Positions 1-10,991 of a DNA stretch of 64,000 bases are shown here, one piece after another. The position numbers were made by a program, and so were the translations under genes. Below the pieces are notes generated by a model. That model saw only the letters and a program-made list of their open reading frames with translations. It was not told where the DNA came from and made no database searches. The DNA comes from Sulfitobacter sp. W027 (GTDB taxonomy: Bacteria; Pseudomonadota; Alphaproteobacteria; Rhodobacterales; Rhodobacteraceae), in contig NZ_CP083564.1 of NCBI RefSeq assembly GCF_025143985.1, positions 1 through 64,000 of the forward strand, read 5' to 3'. Numbering within the stretch: position 1 is the stretch's first letter; each line of letters starts with the position of its first letter.

Positions 1-1362
1 ATGACACAAGATCAATGGGGCGAGATCAAACAGCGGCTTCTAAAGACCGTGGGGCAAAACAACTACACCACCTGGATTGAGCCGCTTGTGCCTGGCGATG
101 TTGAAGACGGTATCGTGACACTCAAAGTGCCTACGAACTTTTTCGGCAACTACGTCAGTCAGAATTTCTCGGACCTGATTTTGCATGAGATCAACGCGGC
201 TGGCACCGATGCCACGCGGCTGAACTTCGCGCTGAACCTGCAGCCCGCCAACGCCGCCGACAAGCCCGCCCCGGCTGCGCGACAAACCACGGCTGCCGTG
301 AAGCCCTCCGCCAATACACAGCTTAGCACCGCCCCGCTCGACCCGCGCTTCAGCTTTGACAATTTCGTCGTTGGCAAGCCCAACGAACTGGCCCATGCCG
401 CCGCGCGCCGTGTCGCCGAAGGTGGCCCGGTCACTTTTAACCCGCTGTTCCTCTATGGCGGCGTCGGTTTGGGTAAAACGCATCTCATGCACGCCATTGC
501 GCGCGAACTGCACGAGCGCCGCCCGGATATGAATGTGCTGTACCTTTCTGCCGAGCAATTCATGTACCGCTTCGTGCAAGCTCTGCGCGACCGCAAGATG
601 ATGGATTTCAAAGAGATCTTCCGTTCGGTCGACGTTCTGATGGTTGATGACGTCCAGTTCATCGCGGGCAAGGATTCCACCCAAGAAGAGTTCTTCCATA
701 CGTTCAACGCGCTGGTAGACCAGCACAAGCAGATCATCATCTCTGCCGACCGCGCACCGGGTGAGATCAAAGACCTCGAAGACCGCGTGAAATCACGCCT
801 GCAATGCGGCTTGATCGTGGACCTACACCCGACGGACTATGAGCTTCGGCTCGGCATTCTGCAAAGCAAGGTCGAAGTGCAGCGCAAGACCTACCCTGAC
901 CTCGAAGTCGCCGATGGCGTTTTGGAATTCCTCGCTCATCGCATCACCTCGAACGTCCGCGTCCTCGAAGGTGCGCTGACCCGTCTGTTCGCTTTCGCCT
1001 CGCTCGTGGGCCGCGAGATCGACATGGGGCTGACGCAGGACTGTCTGGCCGACGTGCTGCGCGCCTCAGAGCGCAAAATTTCGGTCGAGGAAATCCAGCG
1101 GAAAGTGTCGGATCACTACAACATTCGTCTGAGCGATATGATCGGCCCCAAGCGCCTGCGCAGCTATGCCCGCCCGCGTCAGGTGGCGATGTATCTGTGC
1201 AAGCAAATGACCAGCCGCTCCCTGCCCGAGATTGGCCGTCGCTTTGGCGGGCGCGATCATACCACCGTCATGCACGGTGTGCGCCGGATCGAAGAACTGA
1301 AGGTTTCTGACGGTCAGATTGCCGAGGATCTGGAACTGCTGCGCCGGGCGCTCGAATCCTAA
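1..1362 (+). CDS. dnaA: Chromosomal replication initiator DnaA
   Basis: DnaA binds DnaA boxes at oriC, opens the duplex and loads the replicative helicase. The 453-residue protein has the full layout: N-terminal helicase-interaction domain (about 1-80), a variable Pro/Ala-rich linker (about 80-115), an AAA+ core with Walker A GGVGLGKT at 153-160 and Walker B around MVDDVQF (214-220), and a C-terminal helix-turn-helix domain with the DnaA signature GGRDHTT at 416-422. The ATG is the first base of the window, which suggests the replicon was linearised at dnaA, so its promoter and RBS are not visible. It is followed by dnaN, recF and gyrB as in many bacteria. Confidence 0.98.
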   Translation: MTQDQWGEIKQRLLKTVGQNNYTTWIEPLVPGDVEDGIVTLKVPTNFFGNYVSQNFSDLILHEINAAGTDATRLNFALNLQPANAADKPAPAARQTTAAVKPSANTQLSTAPLDPRFSFDNFVVGKPNELAHAAARRVAEGGPVTFNPLFLYGGVGLGKTHLMHAIARELHERRPDMNVLYLSAEQFMYRFVQALRDRKMMDFKEIFRSVDVLMVDDVQFIAGKDSTQEEFFHTFNALVDQHKQIIISADRAPGEIKDLEDRVKSRLQCGLIVDLHPTDYELRLGILQSKVEVQRKTYPDLEVADGVLEFLAHRITSNVRVLEGALTRLFAFASLVGREIDMGLTQDCLADVLRASERKISVEEIQRKVSDHYNIRLSDMIGPKRLRSYARPRQVAMYLCKQMTSRSLPEIGRRFGGRDHTTVMHGVRRIEELKVSDGQIAEDLELLRRALES

Positions 1363-1410
1363 GCACTGCTGCTTGAGGGGTTGTCCTCAAGACACGGTTA
1401 AACAGCGATC

Positions 1411-1431
1411 AGGGGCGCAGCCTGCGCCCCT
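1411..1431 (+). terminator. Hairpin after dnaA
   Basis: AGGGGCGC and GCGCCCCT flank a 5-base loop about 50 bases after the dnaA stop. The tract that follows is only weakly T-rich (TCTTGCATTC). It is probably a terminator or attenuator separating dnaA from dnaN. Confidence 0.6.
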
Positions 1432-1526
1432 CTTGCATTCACCTCAACAAAGCCACAAAAGTTCTTGTGTAAGCGTGGGAACCGGGTAGTTTGCCTCTCC
1501 CGGCAATCGGTATTGGGAGAAGGCAT

Positions 1527-2645
1527 ATGAAATTCAGCATCGAACGCGCGGCACTGCTCAAGGCCGTTTCGCAAGCCCAATCCGTGGTCGAGCGCCGCAA
1601 CACCATCCCGATTCTCGCCAACGTGCTGATCGAAGCCGAAGGCAGCGATGTCTCCTTCCGCGCCACCGATCTGGATATCGAAGTGGTCGATAAGGTCGCC
1701 GCGCAGGTGGAACGCGCCGGGGCCACCACCGTCTCAGCCACGTTGCTGCATGAGATCGTGCGCAAGCTGCCCGATGGGGCGCTGATCAACCTCACCGCTG
1801 ACACTGCCGCAGGTCGCCTGACCGTCGAAGCCGGACGTTCGAACTTCTCGCTCGCAACCCTGCCGCGCGAGGATTTCCCGGTTATGGCCTCGTCGGAATA
1901 TGCCTCGAACTTCTCGGCCCCTGCCCCGGTGCTGCGCCGCTTGTTCGATAAGTCGAAATTCGCCATTTCCACCGAAGAGACGCGCTATTACCTCAACGGC
2001 GTCTACCTGCACATCGCAGACGCCGAAAGCGGCAAGGCACTGCGCTGCGTGGCGACCGATGGCCACCGCCTCGCCCGGATCGACGCCGCCATGCCTGAGG
2101 GCGCGGCTGAAATGCCCGGCGTGATCGTGCCACGCAAGACCGTCGGCGAATTGCGCAAACTGCTGGATGACGACGAGATGGAGATCGCGGTTTCCGTATC
2201 AGAGACCAAGATCCGTTTCGCCACGCCCGGCATCACCCTGACCTCCAAGGTTATCGACGGCACCTTCCCCGATTACACCCGCGTGATCCCGCAGGGAAAC
2301 ACCCGCAAGATGGAGGTCGATGCTGCCGACTTCGCCCGTGCGGTGGACCGTGTGGCAACGGTATCCTCTGAGCGTTCGCGCGCCGTGAAACTGCAACTCG
2401 ACGAAGACCGTCTGGTGCTGTCGGTCAACGCGCCTGACAGCGGTGCAGCGGAAGAAGAGCTTGCCGTTGCCTATGCTGACGAGCGGCTGGAGATCGGCTT
2501 CAATGCGAAATACCTGCTGGAAATTGCCAGCCAGGTGGACCGCGAGAACGCTGTCTTCCTGTTCAACTCGTCCGGCGACCCGACCCTGATGCGCGAAGGC
2601 AATGACACCTCGGCGGTCTATGTCGTCATGCCGATGCGCGTGTGA
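1527..2645 (+). CDS. dnaN: DNA polymerase III sliding clamp (beta subunit)
   Basis: DnaN forms the dimeric ring that tethers DNA polymerase III to DNA and recruits many repair proteins. The 372-residue product is close to the usual 366-375 residues, opens with MKFSIERAALLKAV and ends with the family tail VVMPMRV. The ATG at 1527 is preferred over an upstream start at 1491 because a GGGAGAAGG ribosome site lies just before it and the protein then begins at the normal first strand of clamp domain 1. It sits between dnaA and recF in the standard origin-proximal cluster. Confidence 0.97.
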   Translation: MKFSIERAALLKAVSQAQSVVERRNTIPILANVLIEAEGSDVSFRATDLDIEVVDKVAAQVERAGATTVSATLLHEIVRKLPDGALINLTADTAAGRLTVEAGRSNFSLATLPREDFPVMASSEYASNFSAPAPVLRRLFDKSKFAISTEETRYYLNGVYLHIADAESGKALRCVATDGHRLARIDAAMPEGAAEMPGVIVPRKTVGELRKLLDDDEMEIAVSVSETKIRFATPGITLTSKVIDGTFPDYTRVIPQGNTRKMEVDAADFARAVDRVATVSSERSRAVKLQLDEDRLVLSVNAPDSGAAEEELAVAYADERLEIGFNAKYLLEIASQVDRENAVFLFNSSGDPTLMREGNDTSAVYVVMPMRV

Positions 2646-2650
2646 CGCCG

Positions 2651-2697
2651 CCGGGAATTTTTGAAATTCCCGGACCGTTTTCTTTTAAAGAAAACGG
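2651..2697. repeat. Tandem-hairpin intergenic repeat, copy 1
   Basis: Two perfect palindromes follow the dnaN stop with no room for anything else before recF. Hairpin A has 10-base arms starting CCGGGAATTT around TTG (2651-2673). Hairpin B has 11-base arms CCGTTTTCTTT / AAAGAAAACGG (2675-2697). A second copy of the same arrangement, with the same hairpin B core, lies at 35169-35216. Either hairpin could reduce readthrough from dnaN into recF. Confidence 0.75.
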
Positions 2698-2703
2698 ATT
2701 TCC

Positions 2704-3801
2704 ATGACGCAGTTGTATCTGTCCAACCTAAGCCTGTCGCACTTCCGCTCGCACCGCCGCGCGGTGATCGATATGGATGCGCGACCCGTAGCGCTCTACG
2801 GGCCGAACGGCGCGGGCAAGACCAACATCATCGAAGCAATCTCTCTGCTCTCTCCGGGGCGCGGGTTGCGGCGGACCAGTGCGCAGGACATGGCGCGGCG
2901 GCCCGAAGCTTTGGGCTGGAAGGTGACCGGGCTGTTGCACGGCCCCACCGTTCTGCATGAGATCGACATCTGGTCCGAAGCAGGTGCTGCGCGGCAGACC
3001 AAGATCGATGGCAAGGCTGCGGCGCAGACCGGGCTGGGGCGCATTGCGCGGGTGCTTTGGCTGATCCCGGCAATGGACAGGCTTTGGATCGAAGGGGCCG
3101 AGGGGCGGCGGCGGTTTCTAGATCGCGTGACGCTGTCGATGTTGCCGGATCATGCCGAACTGTCACTTAGTTATGAAAAGGCCATGCGCGAACGCAACCG
3201 GCTGCTCAAGGACATGGTGCGCGAGCCTGCGTGGTACACCGCACTTGAGGCCCGCATGGCCGAGACCGGAGCGCAGATTCACGCCAACCGCTTGCAGGCT
3301 TTGGCCGCCCTTGAGGCCGCACAGGAAGAGGCGCAGACCGCTTTCCCCATCGCAACGCTCGCGCTGCTGAACGACATGCCCGAAAGCGCCGAGGCCCTAC
3401 GCCGAGCGCTGTCAGACAACCGGATGCGCGATCTTGCCGCTGGGCGCACGCTGATCGGCCCACACCGCGCCGATCTTGAGGGCACCTATGCCGCCAAGGG
3501 CATCGCCGCGCGGGATTGTTCCACCGGAGAGCAGAAAGCGCTGCTGGTGTCACTCATCCTCGCCAATGCCCGCGCCATCGCTGCCGATTTCGGCGCCCCG
3601 CCTCTGCTGCTGCTGGACGAAGTGGCCGCCCATCTCGACGCCACCCGCCGCGCAGCGCTTTATGATGAGATTTGCGCCTTGGGTGCGCAGGCGTGGATGA
3701 CCGGCACAGGGCCTGAACTGTTCGAAAGCCTCGGCGACCGAGCGCAATATGTCGAAGTCACCGAGGAAGACGGTCTATCGAAGGTGGAGGTCATGCCGTG
3801 A
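2704..3801 (+). CDS. recF: DNA replication and repair protein RecF
   Basis: RecF is an SMC-like ATPase that, with RecO and RecR, loads RecA at single-strand gaps. The 365-residue protein has Walker A GPNGAGKT at 33-40, an ABC-type signature STGEQKALL from residue 273, and Walker B LLLLDEVAAHLD from residue 301. The N-terminal sequence LSNLSLSHFRSH is typical. It starts just after two intergenic hairpins and ends in a GTGA overlap with the LysE-family gene, so those two are probably cotranscribed. Confidence 0.96.
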   Translation: MTQLYLSNLSLSHFRSHRRAVIDMDARPVALYGPNGAGKTNIIEAISLLSPGRGLRRTSAQDMARRPEALGWKVTGLLHGPTVLHEIDIWSEAGAARQTKIDGKAAAQTGLGRIARVLWLIPAMDRLWIEGAEGRRRFLDRVTLSMLPDHAELSLSYEKAMRERNRLLKDMVREPAWYTALEARMAETGAQIHANRLQALAALEAAQEEAQTAFPIATLALLNDMPESAEALRRALSDNRMRDLAAGRTLIGPHRADLEGTYAAKGIAARDCSTGEQKALLVSLILANARAIAADFGAPPLLLLDEVAAHLDATRRAALYDEICALGAQAWMTGTGPELFESLGDRAQYVEVTEEDGLSKVEVMP

Positions 3802-4418
3802 CCCTCACCCCGAGCGATCTGCTGCTCTACTGCGGTGCGCTGCTGATCCTTTTCTTGACCCCCGGCCCGGTTTGGCTGGCCCTGATGGCGCGGGCACTCT
3901 CTGGTGGGTTTCAGGCGGCATGGCCGCTCGCCCTTGGCGTGGCGATTGGCGATATTCTTTGGCCGCTTGTGGCGGTGCTGGGCATCACGTGGGTTCTCTC
4001 GGTCTTTGATACGATGATGGAGGTGCTACGCTGGATCGCAAGCGGGGTGTTCATTCTGATGGGCGTGGCGCTGATCCGGCAGGCGGGCGACAAGATCACC
4101 ACCGACAGCCGCCTCACCCGCCCCGGCATGTGGTCCGGCTTCATCGCGGGCATCGTCGCGATCCTCGGCAATCCGAAAGCTGTGCTGTTCTACATCGGCG
4201 TGCTGCCGGGGTTCTTTGATCTGCGCAGCGTCACCGCCCCGGACATTGCCGCAATCCTTGCCGTGTCGGTCCTCATCCCCATGATCGGCAACCTGTCCAT
4301 CGCGCTTTTGGTCGGCCATGTGCGTGGTTTTCTGACCGCGCCGCGCACCCTGCGGCGGATCAATCTCATCTCCGGCGCCATGCTGGTTTTCGTAGGCCTT
4401 GTGATCCCCTTCGCCTGA
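3798..4418 (+). CDS. LysE/RhtB-family amino-acid exporter
   Basis: Members export amino acids or related small molecules across the inner membrane. The 206-residue sequence has about six hydrophobic segments. It carries the family N-terminus with FLTPGPVWLALMARALSGG, the central polar loop after the third helix, and the conserved GNPKAVLFYIGVLPGFFD. The GTG start at 3798 overlaps the recF stop (GTGA), so it is translationally coupled to recF. Which substrate it exports cannot be told from sequence. An insertion of such a gene between recF and gyrB is a lineage feature. Confidence 0.85.
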   Translation: MTLTPSDLLLYCGALLILFLTPGPVWLALMARALSGGFQAAWPLALGVAIGDILWPLVAVLGITWVLSVFDTMMEVLRWIASGVFILMGVALIRQAGDKITTDSRLTRPGMWSGFIAGIVAILGNPKAVLFYIGVLPGFFDLRSVTAPDIAAILAVSVLIPMIGNLSIALLVGHVRGFLTAPRTLRRINLISGAMLVFVGLVIPFA

Positions 4419-4435
4419 CACAAAATCTTGTGTCA
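4416..4435 (+). terminator. Hairpin overlapping the stop of the LysE-family gene
   Basis: TGACACAA and TTGTGTCA form an 8-base stem around AATC, starting at the stop codon itself. There is no long T-tract, so it may be a weak terminator or an mRNA 3' end stabiliser. Confidence 0.45.
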
Positions 4436-4440
4436 TTCGC

Positions 4441-6912
<2,472 letters not shown>

Positions 6913-6917
6913 GGGAA
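6913..6917. repeat. Target-site duplication, left copy (GGGAA)
   Basis: GGGAA lies between the gyrB stop codon and the left TGT terminus of the transposon. The identical five bases follow the right ACA terminus at 20232-20236. A 5-bp duplication is the hallmark of Tn7-type insertion. Confidence 0.85.
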
Positions 6918-6954
6918 TGTAGGATCGCGTGTAATCATGCGCGATCCCCATAAG
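6918..6954 (+). repeat. Left terminal inverted repeat of the Tn7-like element
   Basis: It begins TGTAGGATCGCGTGTAA. Aligned without gaps to the reverse complement of 20195-20231, 25 of 37 positions are identical. It also holds a self-complementary stem (GGATCGCG at 6922-6929, CGCGATCC at 6940-6947) that could be mistaken for a gyrB terminator. Confidence 0.85.
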
Positions 6955-6982
6955 TTTGCGCAGTTTGCCCAATGGTTTGCGC
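6946..6982 (+). promoter_or_regulatory. TnsB-binding-site array at the left end (two sites)
   Basis: Two 16-base sites fit GCCCA-N5-TTGCGC. The first, at 6946-6961, has CCCCA instead of GCCCA; the second, at 6967-6982, is perfect. Their starts are 21 bases apart, and they lie 28 and 49 bases inside the terminus. The assignment to TnsB is inferred from position and from the matching inverted array at the other end. Confidence 0.75.
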
Positions 6983-7110
6983 GCAGGGAAGAGGGACCTC
7001 TATCTCGGCTTGGGCGTTGCACATAGAGGAAATTAGCGATGTTATTTGGCAGGGGTTGTCTTTTTAGATGGGCAGGAAACGCTGCTCTCCGAAATTTCTT
7101 GGTTTTTGTC

Positions 7111-7251
7111 TCAGCTTACAATGATTGGCTTCCCGAGTTCAAAGCGCAATTGATCAGGCTTTTTATCGAGACTGGGAATCACGAAGTGTGCGGTGTGAGC
7201 GACAGCTTCAAGAAAATCCAATACTTCATTATCGGGAATATTCCTCGTCAT
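7111..7251 (-). CDS. Possible 46-residue ORF or gene fragment
   Basis: A short reading frame starts at an ATG at 7251, preceded by TAAGG about eight bases upstream. It encodes an acidic, protein-like sequence beginning MTRNIPDNEVLDFLEAVAH and ending in KPIIVS. I recognise no family. It sits between the transposon left end and the truncated IS256 gene, so it may be a decayed remnant rather than a working gene. A competing forward frame across the same bases also looks unremarkable. Confidence 0.25.
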   Translation of the reverse strand: MTRNIPDNEVLDFLEAVAHTAHFVIPSLDKKPDQLRFELGKPIIVS

Positions 7252-7254
7252 TAG

Positions 7255-7671
7255 GTGCCTTACGGAGATGGGGGCACCATCCAGGCCTTCGACCAATCCG
7301 ACCCCAAGCAGGCCGGCGAAACCTGGCGGCATATCGCCGAGCAGCTCCGCACCCGTTGGCCCAAGCTGGCCGACCTGATGGACGAGAGTGAGCACGATGT
7401 TCTGGCCTATATGGGATTCCCACGCCAGCACCGCACGAAGCTGCACTCGACCAACCCGATCGAGTTTTTGAACAAGGAGGTGAAACGCCGCGCGGACGTG
7501 GTGGGGATCTTCCCGAACGAGGCCTCCATCATCCGCCTGATCGGCGCGGTGCTGTTCGAGCACAACGACGAGTGGCAGACGGTAAGCCGCTACATGTTGG
7601 TCGAGGCTTTCGCGGAAATCGACGCAGCGGAGACCGACCCCATTCTCAGCATCACAACCCAGACCGCCTGA
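7255..7671 (+). pseudogene. IS256-family transposase, C-terminal fragment
   Basis: About the last 130 residues of an IS256-type (mutator-like) transposase remain, against roughly 400 in an intact protein. The diagnostic stretches are DVLAYMGFPRQHRTKLHSTNP, followed by IEFLNKEVKRRADVVGIFPN and AVLFEHNDEW. The N-terminal DNA-binding part and the first catalytic aspartates are absent, and the reading frame enters from unrelated sequence near 7265, so it is inactive. The bases after the stop, through about 7720 (ATTACACCATCTTGACGG), resemble an IS256 right terminus. It lies inside the Tn7-like element, as leftover from an earlier insertion. Confidence 0.85.
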
Positions 7672-7720
7672 TCATGCACTCAGGCCACCCGGGAAATTAC
7701 ACCATCTTGACGGACGTGCC

Positions 7721-8080
7721 GGAATAAAAGGCGATCGCAGCTTCGAATAACGCTTGGTGCATATTCATGTCAGATATGTCCCTTCGAGCACTCGAACAAT
7801 CTTCTGCGCACTCGAATTGGCTCCTGCTGACTGGAGGTTCACGAGCACATATGTCCACGTGGACAGTCTCTCATATCCAAGCGGATTAAGTTCAAACCCC
7901 TCTTCAAGAATACTGGCCTGTGGTCTGGAAACTGGACATATTGCCGCCAAATACCGCTCGTAGACAATTCTATCAGCATCAGGCAGAACTTATTCATGAA
8001 ACTCGCCCAAGTTCAAAATTCTGGCAAGAGAACAATGCCAAATCCACAGCGTTGCGCCATGGTTCAACTCGGCATTCACC
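7721..8080. other. Non-coding or decayed stretch between IS remnant and ABC-3C operon
   Basis: I see no convincing gene. A minus-strand open stretch ending at 7765 reads like protein over about 70 residues (segments include YERYLAAICPVSRPQ and LSTWTYVLVNLQ). It has only a TTG-type start and no clear ribosome site, so it is best taken as a possible gene remnant. The promoter of the downstream three-gene operon should also lie here, but no strong -35/-10 pair stands out. Confidence 0.3.
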
Positions 8081-8992
8081 ATGGATGACCTCCAGCGTCA
8101 CTTCTACCGACTGCACTTTCGCACTGCATTTCTCGAACGGAAGGGAGCGGCCTTTGAAGATCTGTTCTCACGGATCATGGGACACGCTTATCCGGGCGAT
8201 TTCGAGCCCGTTCGGCCCTATGGCAAGCTGGGCGATCTCAAATGCGACGGCTATCGAGCGAGCGACAAGACCGTCTTTCAGTGCTACGGTCCCAGCACGC
8301 CTACTCTCGACAAGCTTCTCGCCAAGATAAGGCGGGACTTCAAAGGGGCCGTCGCGCATTGGGCGGATCGCATGATGAGATGGTCCCTTGTGCACAATTC
8401 GGATAGCGGCCTTCCGGCGCCGGCGACCCAACTTCTCGCGGACTTCCGACAATCTCACCCCGATCTCTACGTCGGTGAAACAGGCTATGCCGAGTTGTTC
8501 GACACCGCGATGGGCTTGGCAGTGCCGAAGCTGGAAGACCTTTTTGGCCCCGTGCCTTCGCAACGCACGCTGGCGTCTCTCGACTTCGAGGCGCTGCGCC
8601 CTGTCGTTACCTCAATTCAACGCATGGACCCGGGCGGCGCCCCTCCACTTCTCGCCCCCTCACCCTCCAAACTCGCGGCAAACGATCTGTCCGACGACGC
8701 GGCCGGGATGCTTCGCCTGGGTCGACGGCGCGAACCGCTTGTAGAAGCGTTCCTTGACCGCTATCCCGACCCAAGCTTCGGCGAGGAGATCGCCCAAGGA
8801 TTCCGCGAGCGCTATCGTGTCCTGAAAAATGAAGGTCGCAGCTCAGAGGCAATCTTCGTCGCGTTGCAGGACTTCGCGGGCGGCATGTTCGGCACAGCTG
8901 CACGACAAGCAGCGGTTTTGGCAGTGCTGTCCTATTTCTTCGAGAGGTGCGATATCTTCGAAGATCACCCAAAAGGGACTAAAGGTGCATGA
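8081..8992 (+). CDS. ABC-3C system effector-like protein (nuclease-like N-terminus)
   Basis: This is the first gene of a three-gene overlapping operon. The N-terminal part has KGAAFEDLFSRIM (21-33), then GDLKCDGY (51-58) and VFQCYGP (65-71). That arrangement resembles a divergent restriction-endonuclease-like fold, with the usual E/QxK position degenerate (QCY). The C-terminal half, around LRLGRRREPLVEAFLDRYPD, resembles the C-terminal domain shared by ABC-three-component proteins. In such systems the ATPase is thought to control an effector during phage or plasmid conflict. ATG 8081 has no strong Shine-Dalgarno site, so the start is uncertain. It overlaps the next gene by ATGA. Confidence 0.65.
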   Translation: MDDLQRHFYRLHFRTAFLERKGAAFEDLFSRIMGHAYPGDFEPVRPYGKLGDLKCDGYRASDKTVFQCYGPSTPTLDKLLAKIRRDFKGAVAHWADRMMRWSLVHNSDSGLPAPATQLLADFRQSHPDLYVGETGYAELFDTAMGLAVPKLEDLFGPVPSQRTLASLDFEALRPVVTSIQRMDPGGAPPLLAPSPSKLAANDLSDDAAGMLRLGRRREPLVEAFLDRYPDPSFGEEIAQGFRERYRVLKNEGRSSEAIFVALQDFAGGMFGTAARQAAVLAVLSYFFERCDIFEDHPKGTKGA

Positions 8993-9234
8993 TCCTGCCC
9001 ACGAAGCATATCCGTCCAGAGCGAGCGTTGCTGACCATCGGCGCAGAAATTCTCGCAGCTTTGCGCGGTCCGATGACGGTGTCACGGGTCTGGGACGAAG
9101 TGCGCCGTAGACGGGGTGGGTCGGTGGAGCACGCGCCGATCGCTTACGATTGGTTCGTCCTTGCGCTTGACCTGCTCTTCGCGATGAAGGCTGTGGAATT
9201 CGAGGGCGGACTACTCCGGAAAGGCACTGAATGA
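8989..9234 (+). CDS. ABC-3C system middle component (MC6-like)
   Basis: A small 81-residue protein sits between the effector and the ATPase and overlaps both by ATGA. The sequence MILPTKHIRPERALLTIGAE near the start and YDWFVLALDLLFAMKAVEFE near the end match what I know of the type-6 middle component of ABC-three-component systems. The C-terminal half looks like a winged-helix fold. It probably bridges ATPase and effector, but its activity is not known. Translational coupling on both sides argues for a fixed stoichiometric complex. Confidence 0.7.
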   Translation: MILPTKHIRPERALLTIGAEILAALRGPMTVSRVWDEVRRRRGGSVEHAPIAYDWFVLALDLLFAMKAVEFEGGLLRKGTE

Positions 9235-10991
9235 TCCACGCTGTCACAAGCGACTTACCGAGCTTTAAGTCGCTCACATTCCGGCCGGGGCTGAATGTGC
9301 TCATCGCCGAGAAAAGCGCCGGTGCCAATGACCGTCAGTCCCGCAACGGCGCGGGCAAGACGAGCTTCGTGGAGCTGATACACTTCCTCTTCGGAGGTAG
9401 GGCTAAACCCGAAAGCATCTTCCGGTCGGACACGCTGTCCGCGGCCACGTTCGAGGCGCAAATCGACCTCGGAGGGCATACCGTCTCGGTTGCCCGGTCG
9501 GGATCGAAGCCGAGCCGCATCCGGGTGCTGGGGGCGGCGGAGCAATGGCCTATCCCGCCCGTCATCGACGACAAAACCGGTTATCTCGTTTTGTCAAACG
9601 AGAACTGGAAGACGAACCTCGGCGCACTCTTGTTCGGGCTGCCCCTTGATCCCGATCCGCAACGGCGGTTTGCCCCGGCGTTTCGGTCCCTGTTCTCTTA
9701 CTTTGCAAGGAGGCAGGGCAGCGGCGGTTTCGCGCGGCATACACAGCATTCGGGGCAGCAGCAGACTTGGGATCAGCAGGTGGCGGTGTCCTACCTTCTC
9801 GGGCTTGAAGCCGGCATCGCGCAGGAATTTCAGGAGACCCGAGCCCAGGAGAAGGCAATGGGCGAATTACGGAAGGCTGCTAAGCAGGGCGATCTGGGGC
9901 GGTTCTACGGCAATGCCGCCGACTTCCGCACCCGTCTCGCTGTGGCGCAGACACGGGCCCGGCGACTCCGGGGACAGATAGAAGCCTTCAACGTGGTTCC
10001 AGAGTTCGCGGAGATGGAGCGGGAGGCGACCGAGATCACGCTGGCGATAACTGCTCTGAACAATGACAACTTGATCGACCGGGAGCTAATCGACCAACTT
10101 ACGGCGGCGCTCGATGACGAGCGGCCGCCCGCAACGGACGACGTCGGGCGACTCTATGCAGAGGCCGGGGTTGTGCTGCCTGGCACTGTAGGACGTCGTT
10201 TCGAGGAGGTCGCACAGTTCCACGCAGCGATCGTCCGCAACAGGCGAGCGCATTTATCGAGCGAGATCGATGCTGCCGAGGCACGGATAATCGTGCGCGA
10301 CGGCGAGCGCGCCGAACTGGACCGCCGCCGCGGACAACTGATGGGCATCTTGCAGTCCGGCGGCGCTCTCGAGCATTACAACAGGCTCCAGGAGGAAGTC
10401 GGGCGAGCGGAGGCAAACGTCGAAACCCTTCGCCAGCAACTCGACATAGCCGAGCGAATCGAGAGCACAAAAGTGCAGTTAGAGATCGAGCGCGCCCGAC
10501 TACTTCAGGCGCTACAGAACGACTTTCATGAGCGGGATTCGGTAGTCGAGGAGGCGATCGTGCTGTTCGAAGAGTTGTCGAACGCGCTCTACGAGCAAGC
10601 GGGAAGCCTGACGATTGCGCCTACTGCGAATGGACCAACCTTTGACGTGAAGATCGACTCCCAGCGAAGCAAAGGCATCAGCAACATGCAGATTTTCTGC
10701 TTCGACATGATGCTCGCCACGCTCGCCACTCGCCGCGGCCTTGGGCCGGGGTTCCTGATTCATGATAGTCACCTTTTTGATGGCGTAGATACACGCCAGG
10801 TTGCGAAAGCGTTACAGCTCGGAGCCGACCAAGCTGAGGCGCAAGGGTTCCAGTATCTCGTGACTATGAACTCCGACGCCTTGCCTAAAGAAGGATTCCG
10901 CGAAGGGTTTGACATTCATGCGTTCGTAAACCCGACTGTCCTAACCGACGAGCTGAGAACTGGCGGGCTGTTTGGGGTTCATTTCGAGTAG
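9231..10991 (+). CDS. ABC-3C system ATPase, DUF2326 family
   Basis: This is an SMC/RecN-like ATPase of 586 residues. Walker A is RNGAGKTS at 38-45. It is preceded by an insert rich in small residues (IAEKSAGANDRQS) that is typical of DUF2326 proteins. A long charged, probably coiled-coil middle (about 190-430) separates it from the C-terminal ATPase half with KGISNMQIFCFDMMLATLA and Walker B FLIHDSHLFDGVD (Asp near 512). The family is the ATPase of ABC-three-component conflict systems. It is the last gene of the operon and starts within the stop of the middle component (ATGA). Confidence 0.8.
   Translation: MIHAVTSDLPSFKSLTFRPGLNVLIAEKSAGANDRQSRNGAGKTSFVELIHFLFGGRAKPESIFRSDTLSAATFEAQIDLGGHTVSVARSGSKPSRIRVLGAAEQWPIPPVIDDKTGYLVLSNENWKTNLGALLFGLPLDPDPQRRFAPAFRSLFSYFARRQGSGGFARHTQHSGQQQTWDQQVAVSYLLGLEAGIAQEFQETRAQEKAMGELRKAAKQGDLGRFYGNAADFRTRLAVAQTRARRLRGQIEAFNVVPEFAEMEREATEITLAITALNNDNLIDRELIDQLTAALDDERPPATDDVGRLYAEAGVVLPGTVGRRFEEVAQFHAAIVRNRRAHLSSEIDAAEARIIVRDGERAELDRRRGQLMGILQSGGALEHYNRLQEEVGRAEANVETLRQQLDIAERIESTKVQLEIERARLLQALQNDFHERDSVVEEAIVLFEELSNALYEQAGSLTIAPTANGPTFDVKIDSQRSKGISNMQIFCFDMMLATLATRRGLGPGFLIHDSHLFDGVDTRQVAKALQLGADQAEAQGFQYLVTMNSDALPKEGFREGFDIHAFVNPTVLTDELRTGGLFGVHFE

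Noticed and set aside
6922..6947. GGATCGCG/CGCGATCC stem read first as a gyrB terminator
   Set aside because: It lies within the transposon terminal repeat, lacks a T-tract, and is outside the duplicated target, so it is not the native gyrB terminator.
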